Source: Methyloversatilis sp.
GTDB taxonomy: Bacteria; Pseudomonadota; Gammaproteobacteria; Burkholderiales; Rhodocyclaceae
Assembly: GCF_030696805.1 (NCBI RefSeq)
Contig: NZ_JAUYRO010000009.1
Coordinates: 1-35,097, forward strand
DNA length: 35,097 bases
Reading direction: 5' to 3'
Shown here: in pieces, positions 1 through 8,500 of the stretch
Numbering within the stretch: position 1 is the stretch's first letter
Layout: the number at the start of each line of letters is the position of its first letter
The notes under the pieces: generated by a model
Told to the model about the DNA's origin: nothing
Seen by the model: the letters and a program-made list of their open reading frames with translations, nothing else
Database searches by the model: none
Program-made: the position numbers and the translations under genes

Positions 1-1
1 C

Positions 2-640
2 CGCGGCTTTCGTAGGAGCCGTCCCACGGTCGGCCCTGCATGGCCGACCGGCTCTGCGGGCGGCGAGCGGTGCTCGCCGAAACCCCCGCGCCGCCCCCGC
101 AGGCGATCCCGGTCGCCGAGATGCGGCACCGCGTGATCAACGTCCGTATCGCGGACAGGGTCCGTTCCTACGAAAAGCGAACACCGTCACGGTTTTCGTA
201 GGAGCCGTCCCACGGTCGGCCCTGCATGGCCGACCGGCTCTGCGGGCGGCGAGCGGTGCTCGCCGAAACCCCCGCGCCGCCCCCGCAGGCGATCCCGGTC
301 TCCGAGATGCGGCACCGCGTGATCGACGTCCGTATCGCGGACAGGGTCCGCTCCTACGAAAAGCGAACACCATCGCGGTTTTCGTAGGAGCCTGCCCCGC
401 AGGCGATTCCGGTCTCCGAGATGCGGCACCGCGTGATCGAAGTCCGTATCGCGGACAGGGTCCGCTTCTACGAAAAGCGAACACCATCGCGGTTCTCGTA
501 GGAGCCTGCCCCGCAGGCGATCCCCTCTTCGAACACAGGATGGTGCATGAGCAAAGTGCGTATCGCGGCCGCTCCTACGAAGGGCGGGCAGCACTGCGGT
601 TTTCGTGGAGCCGGTCCACGGCCGGCCGGGTCTGCAAGCG
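2..640. repeat. 186-bp tandem array of REP-like units with terminal inverted repeats
   Basis: Near-identical units begin at about 2, 188 and 374, giving a period of 186. The third unit lacks about 72 bases of the interior and is followed by a fourth, divergent one at 488 and a decayed fifth near 592. Each good unit is bounded by the arm TTTTCGTAGGAGC on the left and GCTCCTACGAAAA (or a one-base variant) on the right: about 7-176, 193-362, 379-476 and 493-581. The interior of the full units holds further hairpins, for example GGTCGGCC-CTGCAT-GGCCGACC. The long reading frames through this region contain repeats of the same DNA and resemble no protein I know, so I call it non-coding. CGTAGGAGC-type palindromes are a widespread class of REP-like intergenic repeats in proteobacteria; the assignment of this copy to that class is inference. 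Confidence 0.8.
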
Positions 641-1138
641 GCGAGCACTGCTCGCGGAAGCTCCCGCTTCGCCCCTGCGAGAAATGCCGGCCTGCGGTGA
701 CGCGACGTTACACATTTTTTCTGATGCACCGCCGCATTCTGCCGGCCTGCTTTACACCGAAAGCACTACCCGCAAATGCTCGGGCAGCCACGCAACTTGT
801 AATAAACCGACGGTTTCAGGCGATTTTCGGCTTCTACGGATCATTCTCGAAACCCTTTCTCAGAAACGATTTTCGGAAACAGGACCATTTGCGATGAGCC
901 GTTCGGACTACGAAATGGACGCTCGACTGAAACGGTTTCGTCATCTTCACTCGCTAACGTCGCGACCAGGTCAACGGACGGAATTCTTTACAGCAGATAG
1001 TCCGAACGGCTCATTCATTGGCACTACCCACTTCGGTCGGGTGTAACGCGAGCCCGTCATTCTCGATTCGCTTCCTCGTGGAGCAGGGCGATCCGGCGTG
1101 AGTCGGATACCACCCACGATTTTCTCAAGGAGATTTAT
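641..1138. other. Non-coding region upstream of the PEP-CTERM gene
   Basis: I find no convincing gene here. Base composition is less GC-rich than the flanks. The direct repeat CGATTTTCGG occurs at 821-830 and 867-876, and a long-range inverted repeat lies at 894-1014 (listed separately). AAGGAGA at about 1126-1132 is the ribosome binding site for the ATG at 1139. No confident sigma-70 or sigma-54 promoter could be read, though the promoter of the next gene should lie here. Confidence 0.5.
894..1014. repeat. 17-bp perfect inverted repeat with 87-base spacer
   Basis: ATGAGCCGTTCGGACTA at 894-910 is exactly the reverse complement of TAGTCCGAACGGCTCAT at 998-1014. The spacer contains a small palindrome, GAAACGGTTTC. 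The arms could form a long stem in RNA or be paired binding sites. It lies about 125 bases upstream of the PEP-CTERM gene. Confidence 0.75.
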
Positions 1139-2014
1139 ATGTTCAAGATGAAAGCGCTCGTCGCTGCTTTGACGCTGGTTGCCACCGCAGGTGCGCACGC
1201 CACGATCCAGGGCGGTGCCGGCGGCAACTCCGAGTTCATTCTCAATGTGTGGGACGACGTAGCCGGCGTGGGTTACACCTACGATCTGGAGCAAGCCGGT
1301 TTTGCTTCTTTCCTCGGCAATGATGTGCGCCTGAACAGCGTCATCGGTACCGGCCCGACCGCGGCCACAACCAGCCGCGCGGTGGATGTTCTTGGCACGA
1401 CCGGTGGAGTGCTGTTTGAAGCGGTGCTGCCTGGTTTCGCGACCTACCTGAACCTTGCTTCGGCAAGCAGTTCGGTGTGGAACGTGCTGGCATGGGACAA
1501 CAATGGCCAGCGCCGTCTTCTCACCACTGTGTCTGACGGCGTCACGCCGACGCAGATGAATACTGGCCGTCTCGGCAATGCGGGCCTGTCGCTTGATGGT
1601 TTCGTTCCGGCAAACAACCGTACGGCCAACCCGGCTGGTACGCATACGGCTGAAGGTGACCAGAACACCGCTTTTGACGGCTATGGCTTGTCTGCTGTAG
1701 CCGACGGGGTCGGATACTCAGGCAACCTCGGGTCAAACCTCAATGGAGCCTCGAGTTCCAATAGCGGGAAGCTTGGAGACGCTCTCGACATGTATGTGTT
1801 CTGGGGCGCAACCGCCGGTACCGGCTCATCTGGCACATCGGGTCGTTTCGGTGCGCTGGTTCAGGAAGGTCAGCAAGTTACGTCGAGCGTCTTCCTCGGC
1901 GACGATGGCCAATACCGCCTGCAGATTTCGGCCGTGCCGGAACCTGAAACCTATGCGTTGCTGCTTGCCGGCCTCGGCCTGATCGGCTTCGCCGCCCGCC
2001 GCCGCAACGTCTGA
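1139..2014 (+). CDS. PEP-CTERM sorting-domain exported protein
   Basis: This 291-residue protein starts with a signal peptide (MFKMKALVAALTLVATAGAHA) and ends in the textbook PEP-CTERM tripartite signal: VPEPETYALLLAGLGLIGF followed by the basic tail AARRRNV. Such proteins are exported, recognised by exosortase (EpsH/XrtA type) at the PEP motif, and delivered to the surface or extracellular matrix. The region between is Gly/Ser/Asn/Ala-rich with no catalytic motif that I recognise. The start is supported by AAGGAGA seven bases upstream. No exosortase gene is in the window, so the sorting machinery must be elsewhere. The next gene follows after 24 bases on the same strand, so the two are probably cotranscribed. 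The specific function is unknown. Confidence 0.93.
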   Translation: MFKMKALVAALTLVATAGAHATIQGGAGGNSEFILNVWDDVAGVGYTYDLEQAGFASFLGNDVRLNSVIGTGPTAATTSRAVDVLGTTGGVLFEAVLPGFATYLNLASASSSVWNVLAWDNNGQRRLLTTVSDGVTPTQMNTGRLGNAGLSLDGFVPANNRTANPAGTHTAEGDQNTAFDGYGLSAVADGVGYSGNLGSNLNGASSSNSGKLGDALDMYVFWGATAGTGSSGTSGRFGALVQEGQQVTSSVFLGDDGQYRLQISAVPEPETYALLLAGLGLIGFAARRRNV

Positions 2015-2038
2015 TCCCACCCTATTTCGGAGAATTCC

Positions 2039-3712
2039 ATGAAACTGAAATCCCTCGTTGCCGGCTGCGCACTGGCCTTTTCGGCCTTCAGCGCCAGCGC
2101 CCTGACGATCGACCTCGCGACGAATCCGCGGCTGCCGTCCAGTGGTAGCAACCCGACGGTTCCCTATGAAGTCATCTACCTGTCGGGCGCCACGGCACCG
2201 GACAACTTCCTGCAGGACATCGCCACGTCGATCTTCACGGGTGACGTCACCTTCTACGAGAACCGCAATGGTTCGGACCGCGACTTCCGCGCCTTCGCAG
2301 GCACCGTTCGTGCCGGTTTGCCTCTGGCTGGTCAGCGCGTGTTGTTCGTGAAGCGCTCGCGTGGTGGTTCGGTCTGGGGTGTGAATCCTGTGGCTCGCGC
2401 ACAACGCGTGTTCACGATCAACGTGAACAATTGTCCTCAAGGCTCGGGTACGCAGACTTCGCCCTTCCTGTGCTCGGCTTTCGGCCTTGACCCGGGCGCC
2501 GAGAATGCAGGTACGTCGCTTAACACTGGCTGGGTTCCTGACTTCGGCGTGTCCGACGTTGAGCCCGCGCTGTTCAAGGAGCCGCTGAACACCGAGAACG
2601 ATCAACCGGAACTGGCGCCGAACGAAGCGGGCCGCATCCCGGGTGTCGCGGTGAATGCGCTGATGATGGGTCTGGTTGCCACGAATTCGGTGCCCGCCAC
2701 GACGGTCATTTCCCGCGCGGCCTACGGCGCCATGCTTTCGGGCGCCATCGACGACTGGAGCCGCGTCGATTCGTCGATCGAAGGTCCAGTAGTCGTGTGC
2801 CGCCGCGTTGAAGGGTCGGGTACGCAGACGTCGTACAACTGGTATTTCAACAACTTCCCGTGCAGCTTTGCTGCAGGCGGCTCGACAGAGCCGGCTCGAT
2901 TCAATTCGAGTGCAGGTTTTGTGGGGGATTACTCTGCAACGCTTATCCCGCCGACCGCTGAAAACCCGGCCGGCAGTGTGAACAACCCGTACCTGATCGA
3001 CGGTTCGGCCGGCTTCACCGTGGTTGAAAACCCGACTTCGGGCGACGTGCGCAACTGCCTGACGATCGCCGAGAACGGCGGCAACCACAAAGTCCGCATC
3101 TATGATCCGGCGCTGGGCAAGGAAGTGTTCTATCAGTGGAGCCTGCCTGCCGGCAGCAAGGCGATCGGCACGCTGTCGCTCGACAGCTACCCGAATGCGG
3201 CCGTGTTCCCGAACGCGGCTGGCGCCGGCACCGGTCGCTTCAGCTTCCGCCACATCGACGGCGCTGGCGTGTTCAATGCGCACACCCAGACCCTCCACGC
3301 AGGCCCGGGTACCGGCACTGCACCGAGCAAGGCCAACTTGATCGCCGGTCGCTATGACTTTGTTTCCGAAGTCACGATGCAGTACCGCACGACCGGGGTG
3401 GTCAACGAGCAAGGCGACAGCATTGCGTCGCCGTCCGGCGACAAGCTGGCATTTATCCGTACCTTCATCGAATTCGCCGGCAGCCCGCGTTACACCGGCA
3501 ACTGGGATTCGACGTCGGACACAGCGCCGTACCAGCTCGCCACCCGCATCAATTCGGCTGGCAATGCTTACGGCTCGCTGCCGACGGAAGGTCTGTTCCC
3601 TGAACTGACATCGCCGGGTGGTGAATTCATCGGCAACTTCTTCGTGACCAAGTACAGCCGCGCCGGCAACACCTGCCGTGCGCCGCAGTTCTTCGGTAAC
3701 GGCGCGCCGTAA
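2039..3712 (+). CDS. Secreted PstS-like substrate-binding-fold protein, function unknown
   Basis: A 557-residue protein with a clear N-terminal signal peptide (MKLKSLVAGCALAFSAFSASA). GGAGA is about 8 bases before the ATG. Segments resemble the PstS/phosphate-binding periplasmic protein superfamily: YLSGATAPDNF near the mature N-terminus, and two SGTQTS loops near residues 135 and 260. The second, in context CRRVEGSGTQTS, matches the RxxGSGT-type anion-binding loop of PstS proteins. There is no PEP-CTERM tail, lipobox or membrane anchor; the protein ends in FFGNGAP. At 557 residues it is much longer than PstS (about 320-350), and no phosphate ABC transporter genes are adjacent, so transport of phosphate cannot be assumed. 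Its placement directly behind a PEP-CTERM gene suggests a shared extracellular role. Confidence 0.85.
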   Translation: MKLKSLVAGCALAFSAFSASALTIDLATNPRLPSSGSNPTVPYEVIYLSGATAPDNFLQDIATSIFTGDVTFYENRNGSDRDFRAFAGTVRAGLPLAGQRVLFVKRSRGGSVWGVNPVARAQRVFTINVNNCPQGSGTQTSPFLCSAFGLDPGAENAGTSLNTGWVPDFGVSDVEPALFKEPLNTENDQPELAPNEAGRIPGVAVNALMMGLVATNSVPATTVISRAAYGAMLSGAIDDWSRVDSSIEGPVVVCRRVEGSGTQTSYNWYFNNFPCSFAAGGSTEPARFNSSAGFVGDYSATLIPPTAENPAGSVNNPYLIDGSAGFTVVENPTSGDVRNCLTIAENGGNHKVRIYDPALGKEVFYQWSLPAGSKAIGTLSLDSYPNAAVFPNAAGAGTGRFSFRHIDGAGVFNAHTQTLHAGPGTGTAPSKANLIAGRYDFVSEVTMQYRTTGVVNEQGDSIASPSGDKLAFIRTFIEFAGSPRYTGNWDSTSDTAPYQLATRINSAGNAYGSLPTEGLFPELTSPGGEFIGNFFVTKYSRAGNTCRAPQFFGNGAP

Positions 3713-3751
3713 GCATGGTGGTACGCGCAGAGTACGCGTGATGCAACAGGG

Positions 3752-3779
3752 AAAGGGCCTGCTTCGGCAGGCCCTTTTT
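3752..3779 (+). terminator. Rho-independent terminator after the PEP-CTERM/PstS-like pair
   Basis: A perfect 11-bp stem, AAAGGGCCTGC-TTCG-GCAGGCCCTTT, with a stable TTCG tetraloop and a run of T at the end lies 40 bases after the stop codon. Confidence 0.9.
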
Positions 3780-3832
3780 CAATTCGATGTGGCGACCGGC
3801 AAGGTCGTCGTCACTTTTCGCCTTGCGCCCTG

Positions 3833-5539
3833 ATGCGCCGGGCGTGTCACGGCAATACGATGCACAGAATCATTCGGAATATGTCCCCCTTTTTCGCCAG
3901 GTCGTGGTCGATCGGTATCGCGTGCCGTCACGTCAAGCGGTGGTGTCTGGCCATGATTGCGTTGACCGTGTGTGTGCCCGGTACGCTGCTTGCCCAGGAC
4001 GCCCGGGCGGCGCGCTTCGACGTGATGGAGTTCGCAGTCGAAGGCAATACGGTGCTGCCAGTGCAGGATATCGAAGCAGCCGTGTTGCCCTATCTCGGGC
4101 CTGCGCGATCGGCAGCCGATATCGAAGCCGCGCGCGATGCGCTTGAGAAAGCCTATCAACAGGCTGGCTATCTGACGGTACTGGTCAGTCTTCCGGCGCA
4201 GGATGTTGCGGAAGGCGTGGTGCGGCTCGAAGTCGTCGAGCAATCCATAGGCAGGTTGAAGGTGAGCGGTGCCGAGTACACCCTGCCAAGCCAACTGAAG
4301 GCACAACTGCCCGAAATGGCTGAAGGCCGGGTGCCGCAGTTCGATGAAGTGCAGGAACAACTGGCTGCCGCAAGTCGATCGGCGGACGTCACGATCACGC
4401 CATTGCTGCGCGCAGGCGCCGCGCCCGGTTCAGTTGAAGTCGAGCTCAAGCTCGATGACCGGCGCCCATTGCACGGCAGCATTGAGCTGAACAACAAGCG
4501 CACGGCAGATACCGAGACCGGACGACTGGAGGCCAGCCTGCGCTATGACAACCTTTTCCAGCGTCGCCATTCCATCGGCCTGAGCTACTTCGTCTCGCCG
4601 AGCAATCGCGACGACGTCGAAGTGTTCGGCCTGTCGTATTCGGCACCTCTGAACGCACGCGGACTGACGCTGGCAGCGTTCTTTGCCCGCTCAAACAGCG
4701 ACGTGCTCACCGCTTTCGACACCTCGGCGGTGGCCAAGGGCGACACAGCGGGCGTGCGTCTGGTGATGCCTCTGCCGACGCGCGGCGCAACCAGCTGGTT
4801 TCACAACCTGAGTGTGGGCGCCGACTGGAAGGACAGTGAACAGAACACCGGGCTTTTTTCCAACCTGATCCAGCTCAATCAGCCGGTGCGCTATTTCACT
4901 TTGACCGGCCAATACAGCCTGGTGTCGCTCGATGAGGGCGGGCAATGGCGCTTCAGCTTCGGCACGACGCTGAGTACGCGGTCGATGAATCAGCGCACCG
5001 TAGATTGCAATGGTGTCCGTCTCGAACAGTTTGCGTGCCGTCGCACCGATGCGCGCCCTGATTTCCTGGTGGCGCGGGCGGGACTGGAGCGGCTGCAGAA
5101 GCTGCCGGGCGGCTGGTCGCTCTATGGTCGTGCAGATATGCAACGCAGCTCGAATCCGCTGATCAATACGGAGCAGCTGGTCGCCGGGGGCTTCGATTCG
5201 GTACGCGGCTACCTCGAGGCGGAGCGCACCGCAGACGAGGGCGAGCGCTTGCGCGCAGAACTTCGCACGCCGTCCGCCGCGCCGCTGGCCGATTACCCGC
5301 TTCAGCTGTCCGGTCTGGTGTTCTACGACAGCGTGTGGCTGCGCAACCGCAGCACGATATTCGGCATTCCCGATGTCATGCGACTGTCGTCGGCCGGGCT
5401 CGGTCTGCGGACTTCGCTTGGCAAGGAGTGGAAGCTTGACGTCGATGTTTCACAGGCTTTCCAGGACGGGGCCGCCGGCCCGGGCCGTACGCGAGACGGC
5501 GACCGCCGTCTGTCGGTACGCGCGAAATACGAATTCTGA
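3833..5539 (+). CDS. TpsB-family two-partner secretion transporter (FhaC/ShlB/HecB-like)
   Basis: An outer-membrane Omp85-superfamily pore that would export the adjacent giant exoprotein. Numbering from the first ATG (568 aa), a hydrophobic signal segment (MIALTVCVPGTLLA) ends near residue 54. POTRA 1 covers about 61-137, starting FDVMEFAVEGNTVLP, and POTRA 2 about 138-208. A beta-barrel follows to the C-terminus, which ends in the aromatic RAKYEF expected for an outer-membrane protein. The VRGY motif that marks the TpsB L6 hairpin is at about 457. The start is uncertain: ATGs at 3833, 3860 and 3881 all precede the signal segment and none has a strong ribosome binding site. The stop is 39 bases from the TpsA start, so the pair is probably one transcript. 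Confidence 0.93.
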   Translation: MRRACHGNTMHRIIRNMSPFFARSWSIGIACRHVKRWCLAMIALTVCVPGTLLAQDARAARFDVMEFAVEGNTVLPVQDIEAAVLPYLGPARSAADIEAARDALEKAYQQAGYLTVLVSLPAQDVAEGVVRLEVVEQSIGRLKVSGAEYTLPSQLKAQLPEMAEGRVPQFDEVQEQLAAASRSADVTITPLLRAGAAPGSVEVELKLDDRRPLHGSIELNNKRTADTETGRLEASLRYDNLFQRRHSIGLSYFVSPSNRDDVEVFGLSYSAPLNARGLTLAAFFARSNSDVLTAFDTSAVAKGDTAGVRLVMPLPTRGATSWFHNLSVGADWKDSEQNTGLFSNLIQLNQPVRYFTLTGQYSLVSLDEGGQWRFSFGTTLSTRSMNQRTVDCNGVRLEQFACRRTDARPDFLVARAGLERLQKLPGGWSLYGRADMQRSSNPLINTEQLVAGGFDSVRGYLEAERTADEGERLRAELRTPSAAPLADYPLQLSGLVFYDSVWLRNRSTIFGIPDVMRLSSAGLGLRTSLGKEWKLDVDVSQAFQDGAAGPGRTRDGDRRLSVRAKYEF

Positions 5540-5578
5540 TTCCGGCGGCGCACAGCGTCGCATGCAAGGGGTGTATTC

Positions 5579-8500
5579 ATGAATCGCGACATTTTCCGGC
5601 TGGTCTTCAATACTTCACTTGGCATGCAGGTACCGGCCAGTGAGCATGCGCGCCGCAGCAATCGGGCAGCGGGTGGTCGTGCCTTGCGGCGCATGGTTGC
5701 ACTGCTCGCTGGTGCTTTCGGACCGTTGGCAATGGCGGCGGCGCCGCTGCCACAAGTGTCGGACGTGAATGCATTTGTCGGTCGAGGTGCGGCCAACATG
5801 CCTGTGCTGTCGGCCGATGGGCGCACCCTCACAGTGCAGCAGACGTCGGGCGCGGCGACCGTGCTGAACTGGGCCAATTTCGACATTGCGTCGGGCCACA
5901 CGGTGAATTTCGTGCAGCCGGATGTGACTTCCCGGGTCGTTAACCTGGTTGATTCTAACGGACCACGCAGCGAAATCTTCGGCAACCTGAACGCCAATGG
6001 CCAGGTGTTCCTGTTCAATCAGGCGGGCATCCTGTTCGGTCCCGGAGCCATGGTTGATGTGGGCGGGTTGGTGGCATCGACACTGAAGATGAACGAAACG
6101 CTCATCGACCGAGCGTTGTCTTCGACGCTGCAGCAGGGCCAGGCGGCGTTCTCCGAGCATGTCATCACCGATCCTGTCACCGGCCAGCTGGTACCGACCG
6201 GAGCAATCGATATCGGCGAAGGCGCCCGCATCATGGTGGGGGCGAATGGGCGGGTGCTGTTCGCTGCACCGGATATCCGCAATGCGGGTACTGTGGTTGC
6301 GCCGCAAGGACAGGTGCTGTTTGCCGCCGGCAAGTCTGTCTATCTGACCGATACGACCGACGCCCGCCTACGCGGTATCGTCGTCGAAGTCGACGGCGGC
6401 GGCCAGATCACGAATGAGCAGGCGGGACAGCTCCTGGCACAGCGAGGCAATATCACGCTCGCCGGCCTGAATGTTTCGCAGCAGGGCTCGGTACGAACCA
6501 GCAGCACTGTGACGCTGAACGGCTCGATCATCATCGATGCGAACAGTCGTACCGAGGGACGGGGTGACGTGCGTCTCGGTGGTGCCAGCGTGACCGCGGT
6601 GGATGTGGAAGCCGGTGGCGCGACGGTGCGTGACGATGTGACCTTCCAGAAGTCCTTCATCACCGTCGAGGGGCGCAGAGTCATACTCGAAGACGCGCAG
6701 GCGGGAGAAGCTGGCGCACATGTGCTTGCGCATGGTGGTGACATCAGCCTGAGTGCGCAGTCCGGTGTGGATTACAGCATTCGGTCGATCGCCGATGCGA
6801 CGAGCCGCATCTACCTGGGCAAGGGCTCGGTGATTGACGTATCCGGGTTGCGCAATGTCGAAGCAGCGACCCAACGCCATATCGTCCAGGTCGAGCTGCG
6901 CGGCGACGAGTTCAAGGATGCGCCGTTGCAGCGCAGCCTGGGCGAGGACGGACTGCCGAACCAGCCGCTGTACGGCACGCGCATCTGGGTGGATCTGCGC
7001 GACGGAATCGAGCCGGGTGACGGTCGTCAGCCTTTTGCGGACGTCTCGGCTTACGTGCCGTCCATCCAGCGTACGGTGCAGGAGAAGAGCACGACGAGCG
7101 GGAACATTTCGTTGCGCTCGGAAGGCGACCTGATTGCGAATGCCGAGTCGCGTCTCGATGTATCCGGTGGCAGCGTGCTGAATTCCGGCGGCGTCACCCA
7201 GTACACACTTTTGCAGACCGCGCAGGGCAACTGGATTCGCGCCTCCACGGCGGCGGCTGACCAGCGCTACATTGCCAGTCAGAACCGGACGCAGGCCGAG
7301 GCCGCCTATGTCGAAGGCAAGGACGCCGGAACGCTGACGGTGCAGGCGCACGGACTTGCGCTGGATGGGCGGATCGACGGGCAGGTCGTGCAGGGCACGC
7401 GCCAGCGCGACGTTGTTGATCGACCGCTAGGCGGCCGACTGGTGATCGGCGCCAATTCTGAACTGTCATTCCTGACGCCGGACGTGCTGCTTTCCCATGT
7501 GCGGCCGGACCGCAGCTGGTCGGAATCCTCTGCGACACCGCAGTCGTTATGGCTGTCGAGCGACCTGTTCGGCGTACGCGGATTTTCGCGACTCCAGCTT
7601 TACAGCGGCGGTCAGGTGACCGTTCAGGGTAATACGGTCACCTTGCAGCCGGGCGGAAGCTTTGAAGTGGTCGCCCGTGAGATCGATGTGCTGACTGACG
7701 TCCGAACGGCCGGCGGCAGCATCGCGCTGACCACCGCACAGGTGCCCAACGATGCCTTCGCGCTCGACCCTGCACGACACGATATTCGGGTGGCCAACGG
7801 CGTCACGATATCAACCGCCGGCAACTGGGTGAATGACCTGCGCAGCCCGCCCCTGGTGGGCAACGCTTCTGCGATCGCGTCGAACGGTGGTGACATCGTG
7901 TTGCGTTCCGTATCGGATCTGCTTCTCGGCAGCGCTTCGGTGATTGATGTCTCGGCCGGTGGCAGCGTGTCGACATCGGGCCGCACCGCATTCGGCGACG
8001 CCGGAAGCATTGCGCTGTCGACCGGACGTCTCGGTCTGGTCGAACTGAATACGCAGAGCTCGCGCCTCGTGCTCGGCGGGCAGCTGCGCGGGTATGGCGT
8101 GAGCGATGCCGCAGGCCTGCGGTCGGGCGGGCAGGGCGAAGGCGGCACGTTGTCGCTGTCAACCTCGTCGCTGCGCATCGGCTCCGGTCTGGTGCAAGCG
8201 TCGACCAGCAGCAATGGACGCCTGGCTCTCGACGACAGTTTTCTGTCGCAAGGTGGCTTTTCGTCCTTTGATCTGACCGGTGTGGACGGTGTTGTCGTCG
8301 AGCGGGGCAGCTCGATCACGCCGCAAGTTGCGGTCATCGACCTTGGGCTGAATGCACGCAGCCTTACAACCCGAAATGATTTGAGGGACAGTGCGGCGCT
8401 TGCCGTGCCTGCACCCGAGGTCGCGACACCGTTTCAACTCGAACTGCGGGCATCGAATCGCTTTGCAGGCGATCTTTTGGTCGAGCGTGACGCGCTGATC

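Noticed and set aside
1015-1045. Sigma-54 promoter for the PEP-CTERM gene
   Set aside because: TGGCAC at about 1018 has no GC at the correct distance, and GG-N10-GC at about 1030 lacks the rest of the consensus.
540-1046. Open frames across the left repeat region and 540-1046 / 547-897 / 187-729
   Set aside because: They translate repeat DNA and Arg/Pro-rich sequence, have no ribosome binding site, and resemble no family.
1826-3412. 528-codon opposite-strand frame
   Set aside because: It lies entirely over the PEP-CTERM and PstS-like genes, is rich in Arg/His/Val as expected of an antisense shadow, and has no motif.
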